NCBI RefSeq assembly: GCF_040222815.1
Contig: NZ_JAVKCH010000001.1
Span: 1 to 64,000 of the forward strand
Reading direction: 5' to 3'
From: Imperialibacter sp040222815
GTDB lineage: Bacteria; Bacteroidota; Bacteroidia; Cytophagales; Cyclobacteriaceae
Length of the DNA stretch: 64,000 bases
Below, piece after piece: positions 35,715-45,405 of the stretch (position 1 is its first letter; each line of letters starts with the position of its first letter). Under the pieces are notes generated by a model. That model was given only the letters and a program-made list of their open reading frames with translations, did no database searches and was not told the DNA's origin. Both the position numbers and the translations under genes were made by a program.

Positions 35715-38700
35715 GTGACCAAACAGATAAGGACAGGTATTCTAATATTGATGGCAATGATGTTAGCAGGTAGCTTCGAGCTCCTGTTGGCCCAAACATC
35801 TATCAGCGACTCCCGTGAGGGGAATTTTTACCAGCAAGGGGTAAACTTGTTCAATCAAAACAAGTTTGCGGCAGCCCGAAAATCATTCGAAGCTTATTTA
35901 AAAGAAGACCCGAGTGGTTCGAATGTGGCTGATGCGCTCTATTTTCAGGCTTTTTGCGGACTCTCACTACAGCATGCCGATGCAGAGGGTCTTTTCGAGA
36001 GGTTTCTTACAGAATATCCAAACCATCCAAGAGCGCTTACCGGCTATTACGAGGTTGGTAACTTCTATTACCGCCAGGAAAACTATAGCAAGGCAGCAGA
36101 GTTTTATGCCAAAGCCAAACCTGAGCGCCTCCCCACGGCCGAAAGACCTGAATTTTACTTCCATTGGGGTTTTTCGCTATTCACGCTGAAGAAGTTTGAA
36201 GAAGCCTTGCCACATTTTAATCTGGTGAAGAAGTCGGATGGAGAATATAAAGCGCCAGCCCATTACTACGCAGGCTACATCTACTTCCAGCTCAAGCAAT
36301 ACGACAATGCCCTGGCTGACCTTAGGGTGGCAGGAGAAAGCGACGGCTATGAAACGATTGTTCCTGAACTGGTAGCGGCCACACTGTACCGTAAAAATGA
36401 TTTCAAAGAACTGATTAGTTATACCAGGCCTTACCTGGCGGGCACGAAGGAAGCGAAGAATGTTGATCAGGTGGCATTGTATGCTGCTGAAGCTTACTAC
36501 GAGCAGAAGGACTACGCAAAGGCTTTGCCTTATTATGAGCAGTACATGAAGCCGATGCGCAAGAAGCCTGTAGCGCCGGTGCTCTTCAGGATTTCTTACA
36601 GCTATATGCAGGCAAAACAGCCCGCCAAAGCTATTGAGAACTTTAAGTATGTGGCCCTGGAGAAAGATGAAATAGGGCAGGCTGCCTCTTATTACCTGGG
36701 CGATCTCTACATCATGGAGGGCAATAAGTCATTTGCAGTAAGTGCCTACCAGCAAGCTGCCGACACTGAATACGACGAGAAGGTAAAGGAACGGGCTATG
36801 TTTAAGTTGGCGCAGGTGCACTTGGACCTGGGCAACTACGAGCAGGCCATTCCTGTGCTTGAAAAATACATGCGGGAGTATCCTCAGTCGTCTGACAAGG
36901 GCGATGCGCAGGACATGATAGCCGAGGCCTACGTCAACTCCAGCAACTACGACAGGGCGCTGGCCTATTTCGAGAAAGTGGGCCTGGGAAGTCAGCGGAT
37001 CAAAAAGGCCTATCAAAAAGCAGCCTTTCTCAATGCCACTCAGTTGTTCAACAGCGGTAAGTTCTATGAGTCGGTGCAGATGTTCGACAACTCTCTGCGC
37101 TACCCGCTGGATCCAGAATTAGAAATTGACGCATGGTTCTGGAAAGGAGAGGCCTTCTCGACAGGAAAAAAATATGAAGACGCCATTGGCAGCTATACGA
37201 TGGCACTGCAAAAGGGACGGAGGAGCAATTCCTTAACCGTCCACAAAGCCAACTATGGCATGGGCTATGCCCTTTTTAACCTGAACAGATACCCTGAGGC
37301 TGTCACCTATTTCAAGGCTTATGTAAACAACCGTCGGCCCGACAACAACCGTGATGCAGAGGTGAGGCTGGCAGACTGCCTTTATGCTCAGAAGAAATAC
37401 GATGAAGCCCTGACCTTCTACCAGCAGGCAGGCTCTAACGGATTTAAGGAAAGGGACTACTTGCTCTATCAGCGGGGGGTGATTCTTGGTTTTCAGAATA
37501 GGCGAGAAGATGCAAAGAGAGAGCTTGATCAGGTGACAAAGGCTTTTCCTAACTCTCGCTATGCTGACGACGCCACGTTCCAATCGGCTCAGCTCGACTT
37601 CGAAGCTGGCGACTACGCCAGGGCCAAAGCGGGTTTTAGCAGCGTTATTAGCAAATACCCCAACAGTGGGTTTATGCCTTACGCATTGGTTCGCAGGGCA
37701 TCGAGCAGCTACAATTTGAAAGAGTATCCTGCCTCAGCCAACGACTATAAGAAAGTGCTGGAAGAATACCCGCAGCATACTTTGGCCAATAGTGCTCTGT
37801 TGGGGCTGCAAGAGGTATTGGCATTGATGGGTAAATCCAATGAAGTTGATCAATACATAGCCCTTTATAAGAAGGCCAATCCCGATGACAAAGCGTTGGA
37901 AAGTGTCGAATATGAAAGGGCCAGAAACCTCTACTTTGAACAAAAGTATACTGAAGCCATCGCCGCCTTAAAGGGTTATAGGGTGTCGTACCCACAAAGT
38001 ATCAATGCTGCCGAGGCACTTTATTACGTAGGAGAGAGCTATTACAGGCTCAATCAAACAGCACCAGCACTAGAGGCATATTATCAGCTGATTGGAGACA
38101 TGCAGACGGTGTCTCCGGCCAAGGTATACCAGCGGATCGGCGCATTGGAGTATAGCAACAAAAACTATCCCGTGGCCATCAAATACTGGCACAAGCTTAG
38201 GGTGTCGTCCGATAGCAAACGGGATTTGTACACCGCCAGAGAAGGACTGATGGAGTCTCATTTTGCCGCCAATGCGCTGGATTCATCCCAGCTGTATGCT
38301 GAGAGAATCCTGGGCGACGATAAGGTGGCATTCAATGCCCAGAACAAAGCCGGCACCTATATGGGAAAAATCGCTTTCGAGCGTAATCAGTATGGCGCTG
38401 CATTGGATGAGTTTTTGGCTGTGGTAAATGCCGCTAAGGATATAAATGCCGCAGAGTCACAATATTACGTTGGCCTGATTCAATTCAGACAGAAAGAGCA
38501 CAAGCGCTCGCTTGAAACGTTGTTTGGCCTGAATAAGTCATATGCAGTTTATGACTATTGGTTAGGCAAGTCATTTTTGCTTATTGCCGATAACTACCTG
38601 GCGTTGAATGAGCTGTTTCAGGCCAAGGCAACGCTGGAGTCGGTGATTACTAACAGCCCGCTGCCCGAGATGAAAGCGGCCGCAAGAACCAAGTTGCAGG

Positions 38701-38792
38701 AAGTGGACAAAAGAGAGACCGAAGCGGTAACACAAAAAGACACCGAAGAGTCGCCGATTAAAAAGGATAGCACAAGTCAAAAGAGAAATTAA
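35715..38792 (+). CDS. Large exported tetratricopeptide-repeat protein
   Basis: 1025 residues from GTG 35715. A signal peptide (RTGILILMAMMLAGSFELLLAQ) is followed by about 20 TPR units of YbgF/BamD/Tol-Pal style (for example NFYQQGVNLFNQNKFAAARKSFEAYL, ADALYFQAFCGL, YPNSRYADDATFQSAQLDFEAGDYARA). The C-terminus is a charged tail rich in Lys and Thr. Such proteins scaffold periplasmic complexes or outer-membrane assembly. It lies 2 bases before an outer-membrane barrel gene and upstream of SPOR, ExbB/ExbD and TonB-like genes, suggesting an envelope-energising assembly. Confidence 0.88.
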   Translation: MTKQIRTGILILMAMMLAGSFELLLAQTSISDSREGNFYQQGVNLFNQNKFAAARKSFEAYLKEDPSGSNVADALYFQAFCGLSLQHADAEGLFERFLTEYPNHPRALTGYYEVGNFYYRQENYSKAAEFYAKAKPERLPTAERPEFYFHWGFSLFTLKKFEEALPHFNLVKKSDGEYKAPAHYYAGYIYFQLKQYDNALADLRVAGESDGYETIVPELVAATLYRKNDFKELISYTRPYLAGTKEAKNVDQVALYAAEAYYEQKDYAKALPYYEQYMKPMRKKPVAPVLFRISYSYMQAKQPAKAIENFKYVALEKDEIGQAASYYLGDLYIMEGNKSFAVSAYQQAADTEYDEKVKERAMFKLAQVHLDLGNYEQAIPVLEKYMREYPQSSDKGDAQDMIAEAYVNSSNYDRALAYFEKVGLGSQRIKKAYQKAAFLNATQLFNSGKFYESVQMFDNSLRYPLDPELEIDAWFWKGEAFSTGKKYEDAIGSYTMALQKGRRSNSLTVHKANYGMGYALFNLNRYPEAVTYFKAYVNNRRPDNNRDAEVRLADCLYAQKKYDEALTFYQQAGSNGFKERDYLLYQRGVILGFQNRREDAKRELDQVTKAFPNSRYADDATFQSAQLDFEAGDYARAKAGFSSVISKYPNSGFMPYALVRRASSSYNLKEYPASANDYKKVLEEYPQHTLANSALLGLQEVLALMGKSNEVDQYIALYKKANPDDKALESVEYERARNLYFEQKYTEAIAALKGYRVSYPQSINAAEALYYVGESYYRLNQTAPALEAYYQLIGDMQTVSPAKVYQRIGALEYSNKNYPVAIKYWHKLRVSSDSKRDLYTAREGLMESHFAANALDSSQLYAERILGDDKVAFNAQNKAGTYMGKIAFERNQYGAALDEFLAVVNAAKDINAAESQYYVGLIQFRQKEHKRSLETLFGLNKSYAVYDYWLGKSFLLIADNYLALNELFQAKATLESVITNSPLPEMKAAARTKLQEVDKRETEAVTQKDTEESPIKKDSTSQKRN

Positions 38793-38794
38793 CT

Positions 38795-40447
38795 ATGCCG
38801 AAAATGTATAAAAGCTTACTGTTCTGCATTTGTCTTTTGATGAGTCTGTCGGCCTGGTCGCAGGAGCAGTGGGAAGAAGCAGGGGAAATACAGGAAGCAG
38901 AAGTTGTAATAGAAAAGGACAGGGAAATAGTATTGCCCTTTCAGCCCCGAAGCTTTGAGAAAATACCTCCTGTAGCCATTGAAACGGGTGGTATCAAGCA
39001 GGAATACGTTTTCCCCGCCCTCGACGTAACGGTTCCGCCTACTACCGTCGACATCAAGGCGTTGAAGCTTCAGGCGGAGCCATTGGAAAAGTATTATGGT
39101 AATCTGGTGAAGCTTGGCTATGGCAACTACAACTCCCCGCTGGGTGAGCTTTACCTCTACAACAAAAGGAACAAGCAGTACCTGGCCGGGTTTCAGGCAA
39201 AACATCTTTCATTTGGCAAAGGCCCTGTTGACGGCAAGAACAGCGCATCAGGAGAGACCCTGCTGAAAGGGGAGGCGAGCTATTTTGGGGATGGGTTTAC
39301 TGTATCGGGAGATGCTTACTACAAGCTTTCACGCTTTAATTTTTATGGATACGACCCGTCAGTTTCAGTAACTGAGGGAGAGGACAGCCTGAAGAGAAAC
39401 TTCAATAAGTATGGCGTGTCTGTAAATATCGACAACTCATCGTCCGAGTCTGATATCAGTATTTCTGGAGGCCTTGCCTACAATGGACAAAATGACAACC
39501 TGGATATCTCGGAAAACTGGGTGAAAGTGAATGCGGATCTTTCCATGGAATTGCAAAGTGCACTCACCGGGCATGTGGGCGTTTTTGCTGACTTAATAGG
39601 TTACAAAGATTCTTTGAGCACCAGCAGGCAAAGAATCGGGCTTGAGCCTTCCGTGGTGTACACTGGCGACAATTATCAGGTATCAGCTGGTATTCGATAT
39701 GTGTATCAGTCCGACTCATTGGTGCCTGCCTCGCAGGTATACCCCGTTTTGAAAGGGAAATACCAATTCGGCAAATCCTTTGGCATTTTTGGTGAACTAT
39801 CAGGAAACAGCCAGTTGAATACATGGCAGGGCATGAGTGCACGCAATCCTTATCTAGCTCAGGGAGTAGATATTCATAATTCCAATAATATCTTGAACCT
39901 CGGGCTGGGTGCACAGGGGAATCTGGCTTTTATGAGCTATAAAGTGGGCCTTTCGCAAAAGGTCTTCAAACAATTTGGCGTTTTTCTCAACTCGCCTGAT
40001 GATCCGTCAAAGTTTATTTTAGCCTACGATACCGCCAATTTCAAGGTGTTGGATTTGTACATGGCCAGCGACTTTTACCTGGGAAGTTCCATCAATTTGG
40101 GTCTGCAAGTCAATTATTATAATTACAGCTCCGATACTTTTGAAGAAGCCTGGCATATGCCGGGTTACAGAATAGCATTCAATGGAAGTTTTCTTGCCTT
40201 TAACAAAATGAGAACAAAGGCAGGTTTAGCATACCTCGGAGGGATAAAAGCCTACGACTGGAATTTAGGACAATCCAAAGAATTGAAAGCAGCGACTGAC
40301 GTTTACATTGATCTTGATTATTTGCTATCTGAAAGAGCAACAATATTTCTTCAGTTTCACAATTTAGCCAACCAGCAGTATCAATTACTTTCAAATTATC
40401 CGGTAAGGGGGCTTACTTTCAAAGCAGGTTTTTCTTATTCATTCTAA
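38795..40447 (+). CDS. Outer-membrane beta-barrel protein (TonB-receptor-like barrel)
   Basis: 550 residues with a signal peptide (YKSLLFCICLLMSLSAWSQ). No plug domain is visible. The rest alternates amphipathic strands (YFGDGFTVSGDAYYKLSRF, SSINLGLQVNYYNYSS) and ends with an aromatic residue (GLTFKAGFSYSF), the BAM recognition pattern. It begins 2 bases after the TPR protein and is probably its outer-membrane partner. The substrate is unknown. Confidence 0.85.
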   Translation: MPKMYKSLLFCICLLMSLSAWSQEQWEEAGEIQEAEVVIEKDREIVLPFQPRSFEKIPPVAIETGGIKQEYVFPALDVTVPPTTVDIKALKLQAEPLEKYYGNLVKLGYGNYNSPLGELYLYNKRNKQYLAGFQAKHLSFGKGPVDGKNSASGETLLKGEASYFGDGFTVSGDAYYKLSRFNFYGYDPSVSVTEGEDSLKRNFNKYGVSVNIDNSSSESDISISGGLAYNGQNDNLDISENWVKVNADLSMELQSALTGHVGVFADLIGYKDSLSTSRQRIGLEPSVVYTGDNYQVSAGIRYVYQSDSLVPASQVYPVLKGKYQFGKSFGIFGELSGNSQLNTWQGMSARNPYLAQGVDIHNSNNILNLGLGAQGNLAFMSYKVGLSQKVFKQFGVFLNSPDDPSKFILAYDTANFKVLDLYMASDFYLGSSINLGLQVNYYNYSSDTFEEAWHMPGYRIAFNGSFLAFNKMRTKAGLAYLGGIKAYDWNLGQSKELKAATDVYIDLDYLLSERATIFLQFHNLANQQYQLLSNYPVRGLTFKAGFSYSF

Positions 40448-40594
40448 GGTGTTCTTAAATTATTCCAAAAAAGTTTCTTTATTTGCGGCTAGGAATTTTT
40501 TCATTAAAACATAAGAAATTTCTATTTTACGGAATTGTTACTTCAACTGAGTTTAGCTTATAACGAATCTAAAGTACTCTCAACCTCTTAATAA

Positions 40595-41407
40595 ATGGCT
40601 AAAAGCAAAGCAAACAAAGACAAGGAAGAACAGAGTGGTTCAAACGCACCCCAGGATGATGAGGACTTCGGGCTTCCGGAACTTGAATATGAAGCACTGG
40701 ATGACGATGAAGACGAAGCTGAGGACGATTCTTCCAGCGATACTCCAACTGAAGAACCCAGCTCGGTTTTTGGTGAGCCAGAAACGTCTTCTTTTCAGGA
40801 AGATGATAGCCAGGTGAGTTCAATTTTTGACGTTGAGGAGCCAAGCCAAGAGGAGGTTTCAAATGTATTTGGCGGAACTCCCCCTCCATCGTTCAAACAA
40901 CAGGCTTATCAGGAAGCCAATGAGGGTGGCGACTCGGCCAAGAGCTTCACAAGGATTATTATCATAGGGGCGGTTGCCTTTGTTCTTATAGGTTTTGCCT
41001 TTTTGTACTGGCATCATAAAGATGATGACAAGAAAGTAGTTGCCAAAGCAACGCCAAAAGTCGAGAAAGCGGAGCCTAAGCCGGTTGAACCAAAGCCGGA
41101 GCCTGTTAAAAAAGAAGAGCCTGTTGTGAAGAAGCCAGTTAACACAACCGGCGAAGTCGTTACACTAACTGAAAGAACTGGTCGTTCTTATGTAATAGTG
41201 GGCAGCTTTTTCGATGGGGATTTAGCCGATGACTATGGTAAGAAGCTGGCAAAGGAGGGTTTGAACTCGACTGTTATCAAGCCCTTCGGGAAATCGAGGT
41301 TTTACAGAGTGAGTATTTCCGATTTCGACTCTTATCAGGAAGCAGTGGATGAAGCCGAAAAAGCTAAGTCAACCTACGGAGGTGAAGTTTGGGCTTTAAG
41401 GTATTGA
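40595..41407 (+). CDS. Membrane-anchored SPOR-domain protein
   Basis: 270 residues. The N-terminal ~115 are acidic and low-complexity (cytoplasmic). A single TM lies at ~120-142 (IIIIGAVAFVLIGFAFLYW). A Lys/Pro/Glu-rich periplasmic linker follows (~150-185). The C-terminal ~75 residues form a SPOR domain (RSYVIVGSFFDGDLADDYGKKL, then FYRVSISDFDSYQEAVDEA). SPOR domains bind denuded septal peptidoglycan, so a role in division or envelope constriction is likely. It lies 8 bases upstream of an ExbB/TolQ homologue. Confidence 0.9.
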   Translation: MAKSKANKDKEEQSGSNAPQDDEDFGLPELEYEALDDDEDEAEDDSSSDTPTEEPSSVFGEPETSSFQEDDSQVSSIFDVEEPSQEEVSNVFGGTPPPSFKQQAYQEANEGGDSAKSFTRIIIIGAVAFVLIGFAFLYWHHKDDDKKVVAKATPKVEKAEPKPVEPKPEPVKKEEPVVKKPVNTTGEVVTLTERTGRSYVIVGSFFDGDLADDYGKKLAKEGLNSTVIKPFGKSRFYRVSISDFDSYQEAVDEAEKAKSTYGGEVWALRY

Positions 41408-41415
41408 TATAACAT

Positions 41416-42081
41416 ATGATGTTACTGCAAATTGACACCGCTGATCTTGCCGTTGAAGATCAGTCGGTCACTCTTATTGATTTGATGTTAAAAGGGGGAT
41501 TCTGGATGATCCCCATTTTATTATTGTCCATCGTAGCCGTTATCATTTTCGTGGAGCGGTTTCTTACATTGAGAAAGGCAGGTGAGACTCCCGACCACTT
41601 TACCGACGACATCCGAGCCAAAGTATTGGCTGGAGATGTAAATGGTGCCAAAATGATTTGCGCCCAAACTGGCACACCTGTTGCCAGAATGATCGAAAAA
41701 GGCCTTTCCCGATTGGGAAGCCCTTTGAAAAACATTGAGGTGTCTATTGAGAACGTCGGCAAAATAGAGATCTACAAACTGGAGAAGAACCTGGGTGTTT
41801 TAGCGACAATATCAGGCGCAGCCCCCATGATTGGTTTCCTGGGCACCGTAACGGGTATGATACAGGCCTTCATCGCCATTGCGCAGGAAGAAGGCTCGGT
41901 TAGTCCAAAGTTGCTGTCATCGGGCATCTACGAAGCCATGGTGACCACAGCAGCTGGTCTCACGGTCGGCATCATTGCCTACCTTGGCTACAACTACCTC
42001 GTGACCAGAATGCAGAAGGTCATCCATAGAATGGAATACAGTGCCATTGAGTTTATTGACCTGCTACAGGAGCCTAAATAA
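41416..42081 (+). CDS. MotA/TolQ/ExbB proton-channel protein
   Basis: 221 residues, three TM helices: GGFWMIPILLLSIVAVIIFVERF, GVLATISGAAPMIGFLGTVTGMIQAF and AGLTVGIIAYLGYNYLV. The Thr and Ala/Gly-rich TM2 and TM3 are diagnostic. It pairs with the ExbD homologue 10 bases downstream to convert proton motive force into movement of a TonB/TolA partner, encoded third in line. An alternative start at the second codon (MLLQ) makes no difference to the topology. Confidence 0.93.
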   Translation: MMLLQIDTADLAVEDQSVTLIDLMLKGGFWMIPILLLSIVAVIIFVERFLTLRKAGETPDHFTDDIRAKVLAGDVNGAKMICAQTGTPVARMIEKGLSRLGSPLKNIEVSIENVGKIEIYKLEKNLGVLATISGAAPMIGFLGTVTGMIQAFIAIAQEEGSVSPKLLSSGIYEAMVTTAAGLTVGIIAYLGYNYLVTRMQKVIHRMEYSAIEFIDLLQEPK

Positions 42082-42091
42082 CCACTGAAGC

Positions 42092-42481
42092 ATGGATCTA
42101 CGTCCAAAAAATAAGGTTGATGCATCATTCAGCATGAGTTCGATGACCGACATCGTCTTCCTCCTGCTGATATTCTTTATGCTTACTGCCACTTTTGTTA
42201 CTCCGTCAGGCTTACCGGTAAATTTACCGTCCAGCAAAAGCTCAACAATTGTACTTCAAAAAGTAAGTGTCACCATTAGCGGCGATTTACGTTATTATGT
42301 AAATGACAAGCTGGTGAACCGGAACAACCTGGAAATGGTTTTAAGGAACGAACTCGCTGGCAAAGAGGGAGTTGTTGTGCTGCATGTTGACAAATCTGTT
42401 CCTACGGAGCACTTGGTTTATGTGGCAGGCATAGCTACCGCTCTTGAGGCTAAAGTATCGATAGCGACAAAACCGAATTAG
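42092..42481 (+). CDS. ExbD/TolR family biopolymer transport protein
   Basis: 129 residues. One N-terminal TM carries the essential membrane Asp in SSMTDIVFLLLIFFMLTATF, followed by a periplasmic ExbD domain (ISGDLRYYVNDKLVNRNNLE, then VVLHVDKSVPTEHLVYV). It is the partner of the ExbB-like protein immediately upstream. The TonB-like gene follows 3 bases later. Confidence 0.93.
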   Translation: MDLRPKNKVDASFSMSSMTDIVFLLLIFFMLTATFVTPSGLPVNLPSSKSSTIVLQKVSVTISGDLRYYVNDKLVNRNNLEMVLRNELAGKEGVVVLHVDKSVPTEHLVYVAGIATALEAKVSIATKPN

Positions 42482-42484
42482 GTA

Positions 42485-43432
42485 ATGGAGTTTCAGAGCA
42501 AAGAAGAAAAGAAAAATGAAAGAATAGGCACGGCGGTCTCCTTGGGCGTCCATGCTTTGCTTTTGTTGATATTTGCTTTTCTTTTAGCCTGGAAAGAGCC
42601 CAATCCCCCCATTCCTGAATACGGTATCGAGCTGAATTTTGGCCTTGACAGTCAGGGATCCGGCGCTGTTCAGCCGGAATCTACCGTGGAGCAAAGCGAA
42701 AGCACGTCAGATGCTGAAGAGGTCAGTGAAGATGTTCCTGAGGAGACCAACGAGACTGAGGTAACAGAACCAGTAGAGGAGACGTCAGAGCCAGAGGCGG
42801 TAGAAGAATCAACTAATGCGCCAGAGGAAGCTGTAGTTACACAAAATGTAGCCAGCCCTGATGTGCGGAAGGAAGAACCTGTAAAAACGCCGGTGACCAC
42901 GCCTAAGAAAGAAGAAGAGAAGCCGAAGGAGGTGAAAAAGGAAACCAAGCCCGTAGTGGCAGAAACGAAACCCACTCCGGTAGAAACGAAGAAAGAGCCC
43001 ACAGAAAAGCCTGCGGAGAAACCATCAGGAGGTGTTGCCTCCGATAAAGTAGTAGCCTCCAACAGCCAGGGCGATAACACTGCTGCTACAGGTGATAAAG
43101 GAAGCAAAGAAGGAACTGTCGATGCCCGTGCGCTGTATGGAACACCGGGTGGCGGAGGTGGCGCTGCTCTTGATATGGCGGGTTGGGATTGGGAGGAACT
43201 TCCCAGGCCAGATGATAAATCCGACGAAAGTGGTCGTTTGGTATTTGAAATTGAGGTGGACGATAAGGGAGAAATAATCAGACTTCAAATCATTGAGCGG
43301 GGAGTTAGTGCTGCTGTGGCAATGGTGTACCAACGTGAAGTCGAAAAATTGTATTTTATTCCTAAAGATCCTACCGCCGTTATGCCTGCCAGGTCTAAGG
43401 GCCGAATTACTTTTATCATCAAATCCCGCTAA
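42485..43432 (+). CDS. TonB/TolA-like energy transducer
   Basis: 315 residues. N-terminal TM GTAVSLGVHALLLLIFAFLLAW has the His typical of TonB-type anchors (SLGVH). A long Glu/Pro/Lys/Thr-rich spacer (~65-190) spans the periplasm. The C-terminal domain LVFEIEVDDKGEIIRLQIIERGVSAA...KGRITFIIKSR is TonB/TolA-like. It is driven by the ExbB/ExbD pair encoded just upstream. Given the TPR and SPOR neighbours, a Tol-like constriction role is as plausible as nutrient import. Confidence 0.85.
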   Translation: MEFQSKEEKKNERIGTAVSLGVHALLLLIFAFLLAWKEPNPPIPEYGIELNFGLDSQGSGAVQPESTVEQSESTSDAEEVSEDVPEETNETEVTEPVEETSEPEAVEESTNAPEEAVVTQNVASPDVRKEEPVKTPVTTPKKEEEKPKEVKKETKPVVAETKPTPVETKKEPTEKPAEKPSGGVASDKVVASNSQGDNTAATGDKGSKEGTVDARALYGTPGGGGGAALDMAGWDWEELPRPDDKSDESGRLVFEIEVDDKGEIIRLQIIERGVSAAVAMVYQREVEKLYFIPKDPTAVMPARSKGRITFIIKSR

Positions 43433-43439
43433 TTAGCCA

Positions 43440-44732
43440 ATGACGTACCAGGCAACGCTGGACTACCTGTACGGCAGTCTTCCGATGTTTCAGCGGGTGG
43501 GCAAGGTGGCCATCAAAAAAGACCTCACCAATACCCTGGCGCTATGCCGGGCCCTTGGTAATCCTCAGAACAAATTCAAATCAGTTCATATTGCAGGCAC
43601 AAACGGAAAGGGTACCAGCGCTCATTCTATCGCAGCCATTTTGCAGGCTGCAGGCTACAAAACTGGTCTGTATACGTCCCCTCATTTAAAGAACTTCACA
43701 GAACGGATCAGAGTCAGTGGAGAGGAGATACCCCGGGACAAAGTGGTGGCTTTCGTGGAAAGAATGAAGCCGGTGCTGGAAGAAGTAAAACCGAGCTTTT
43801 TTGAAACCACAGTGGCCATGGCCTTCGACCACTTTGCGTCTGAGCAGGTCGATATTGCCGTGGTAGAAGTGGGCCTCGGTGGGCGGCTGGACTCTACGAA
43901 TGTAATCAGTCCTCTGGTGTCGCTCATTACCTCTATTAGCTATGACCACATGGACTTGCTGGGCGACACTTTGGAAGAAATAGCAGGAGAAAAGGCAGGA
44001 ATTATTAAAAAAAACACGCCCGTTGTGGTTGGAGGTTATTACGGGTTGCTAGATGCCGTGTTTATTGCGAAGGCAAAAAGGGAAGACAGTGCGGTTACAA
44101 TTGCCAGAGACATCTATAAGGTTGAAAATAAGGAGTATAGCTTGTTTTCAAGAAAGGTTACAGTGGCCAAAACTGGTGGTTCTGATCTGATGGCATTGAA
44201 TCTGGATCTAACCGGTCAATACTACCTCAAAAACCTGCCGGGGATTCTCAGCGTCGTCGATGTGCTGCGCACGAAAGGATTTGACATTTCTGGTGAGGCC
44301 GTAGCCAAGGGACTTAGTAATGTGAAAGGCCTGACCGGTCTGAAAGGGCGCTGGCAGGTGCTACAACAGCAGCCGCTGATTATATGCGATGTAGGCCACA
44401 ATGAAGAGGGCATGAGGGAGTTGTTCGGACAGCTCAGCGAGAACATCCATGGGCAACTGTACATCGTTATCGGGGTCGTGAGCGATAAGGACAGGTCGAA
44501 GCTGTGGAGTGTTTTGCCGAGGGATGCCTACTACTATTTCACTGCGGCCAGCATTCCCAGAGCACTGCCCGCTGAACGGCTTTATGAGGAAGCAAGAGCG
44601 GAGGGATATTCAGGAGAGGTGGTGAGCGACGTAAACGAAGGAATTGGCCTGGCAAACAAAAAAGCTGGAGCAAAGGATGTCGTTTTTGTAGGTGGAAGTA
44701 CTTTTGTAGTAGCAGAAATTGATCAGTTGTAG
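43440..44732 (+). CDS. folC: Bifunctional folylpolyglutamate/dihydrofolate synthase
   Basis: 430 residues, full length. Mur-ligase-type P-loop HIAGTNGKGTSAHSIAAIL, then GLYTSPHLKNFTERIRVSGEEI, ALEEIAGEKAGIIKKNTPVV-type block (EEIAGEKAGIIKK) and DVGHNEEGM near 315 identify FolC. It adds glutamate to folates and may also make dihydrofolate from dihydropteroate. It starts 7 bases after the TonB-like gene and is followed 2 bases later by trmB. Confidence 0.95.
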   Translation: MTYQATLDYLYGSLPMFQRVGKVAIKKDLTNTLALCRALGNPQNKFKSVHIAGTNGKGTSAHSIAAILQAAGYKTGLYTSPHLKNFTERIRVSGEEIPRDKVVAFVERMKPVLEEVKPSFFETTVAMAFDHFASEQVDIAVVEVGLGGRLDSTNVISPLVSLITSISYDHMDLLGDTLEEIAGEKAGIIKKNTPVVVGGYYGLLDAVFIAKAKREDSAVTIARDIYKVENKEYSLFSRKVTVAKTGGSDLMALNLDLTGQYYLKNLPGILSVVDVLRTKGFDISGEAVAKGLSNVKGLTGLKGRWQVLQQQPLIICDVGHNEEGMRELFGQLSENIHGQLYIVIGVVSDKDRSKLWSVLPRDAYYYFTAASIPRALPAERLYEEARAEGYSGEVVSDVNEGIGLANKKAGAKDVVFVGGSTFVVAEIDQL

Positions 44733-44734
44733 TA

Positions 44735-45391
44735 GTGAGAAACAAGACCGATAGGTACAAGCAGAACCGTGAAAGCAGGAATGTGCTGGAAGAAGGGAAG
44801 CCGCTTTTTGAGGCGATTAAGGGACGGTGGAATGACGAATTTTTTGATAACGACTTGCCGCTTGTGGTAGAGCTTGGCTGTGGCAGGGGAGAATATTCTG
44901 TTGGATTGGCGGAGCGGTTCAGCGACAAGAACTTTATTGGTGTTGATATAAAAGGAGACAGGATTTGGAAGGGAAGTCAGCGGGCGCAAGCCCTGGGGCT
45001 TACCAATGTGGGGTTTCTGCGCACGCAAATTCAGAAGCTTGAGGAGTTTTTTGAAGAAGGGGAGGTGTCTGCCATTTGGATTACTTTTCCAGACCCCAGG
45101 CCGAAAGACCGAGATGTGAAGCGTCGTCTTACTTCGCCCAGGTTTCTTGATATGTACAAAAGCATGTTGAAGAAAGACGGCTGGGTGTATTTTAAAACCG
45201 ACAACACGCCACTCTTTCAGTACACATTAGACTTGTTGAAAGAGAAGTACACTACCGTTGATATGGAGTACACTTTTGATCTCTATCAGTCCGACCTTTG
45301 GGAAGAGCACTACGGGATCAAGACCAAGTACGAGTTGATTTTCACCGAGAAGGGGGAAACCATCAAGTACATGAAGTTTCGGTTTGCCTAG
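44735..45391 (+). CDS. trmB: tRNA (guanine46-N7)-methyltransferase
   Basis: 218 residues from GTG 44735. SAM-binding motif VVELGCGRGEYSVGLAERF, motif FIGVDIKGDRIWKG, the TrmB signature WITFPDPRPKDRDVKRRLTSPRFL and the C-terminal tRNA-binding YELIFTEKGETIKYMKFRF are all visible. It makes m7G46 in the tRNA variable loop. The start codon is 2 bases after folC, so the two are likely cotranscribed. The next gene is convergent. Confidence 0.95.
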   Translation: MRNKTDRYKQNRESRNVLEEGKPLFEAIKGRWNDEFFDNDLPLVVELGCGRGEYSVGLAERFSDKNFIGVDIKGDRIWKGSQRAQALGLTNVGFLRTQIQKLEEFFEEGEVSAIWITFPDPRPKDRDVKRRLTSPRFLDMYKSMLKKDGWVYFKTDNTPLFQYTLDLLKEKYTTVDMEYTFDLYQSDLWEEHYGIKTKYELIFTEKGETIKYMKFRFA

Positions 45392-45405
45392 TCAGCCCGG
45401 TCTTG

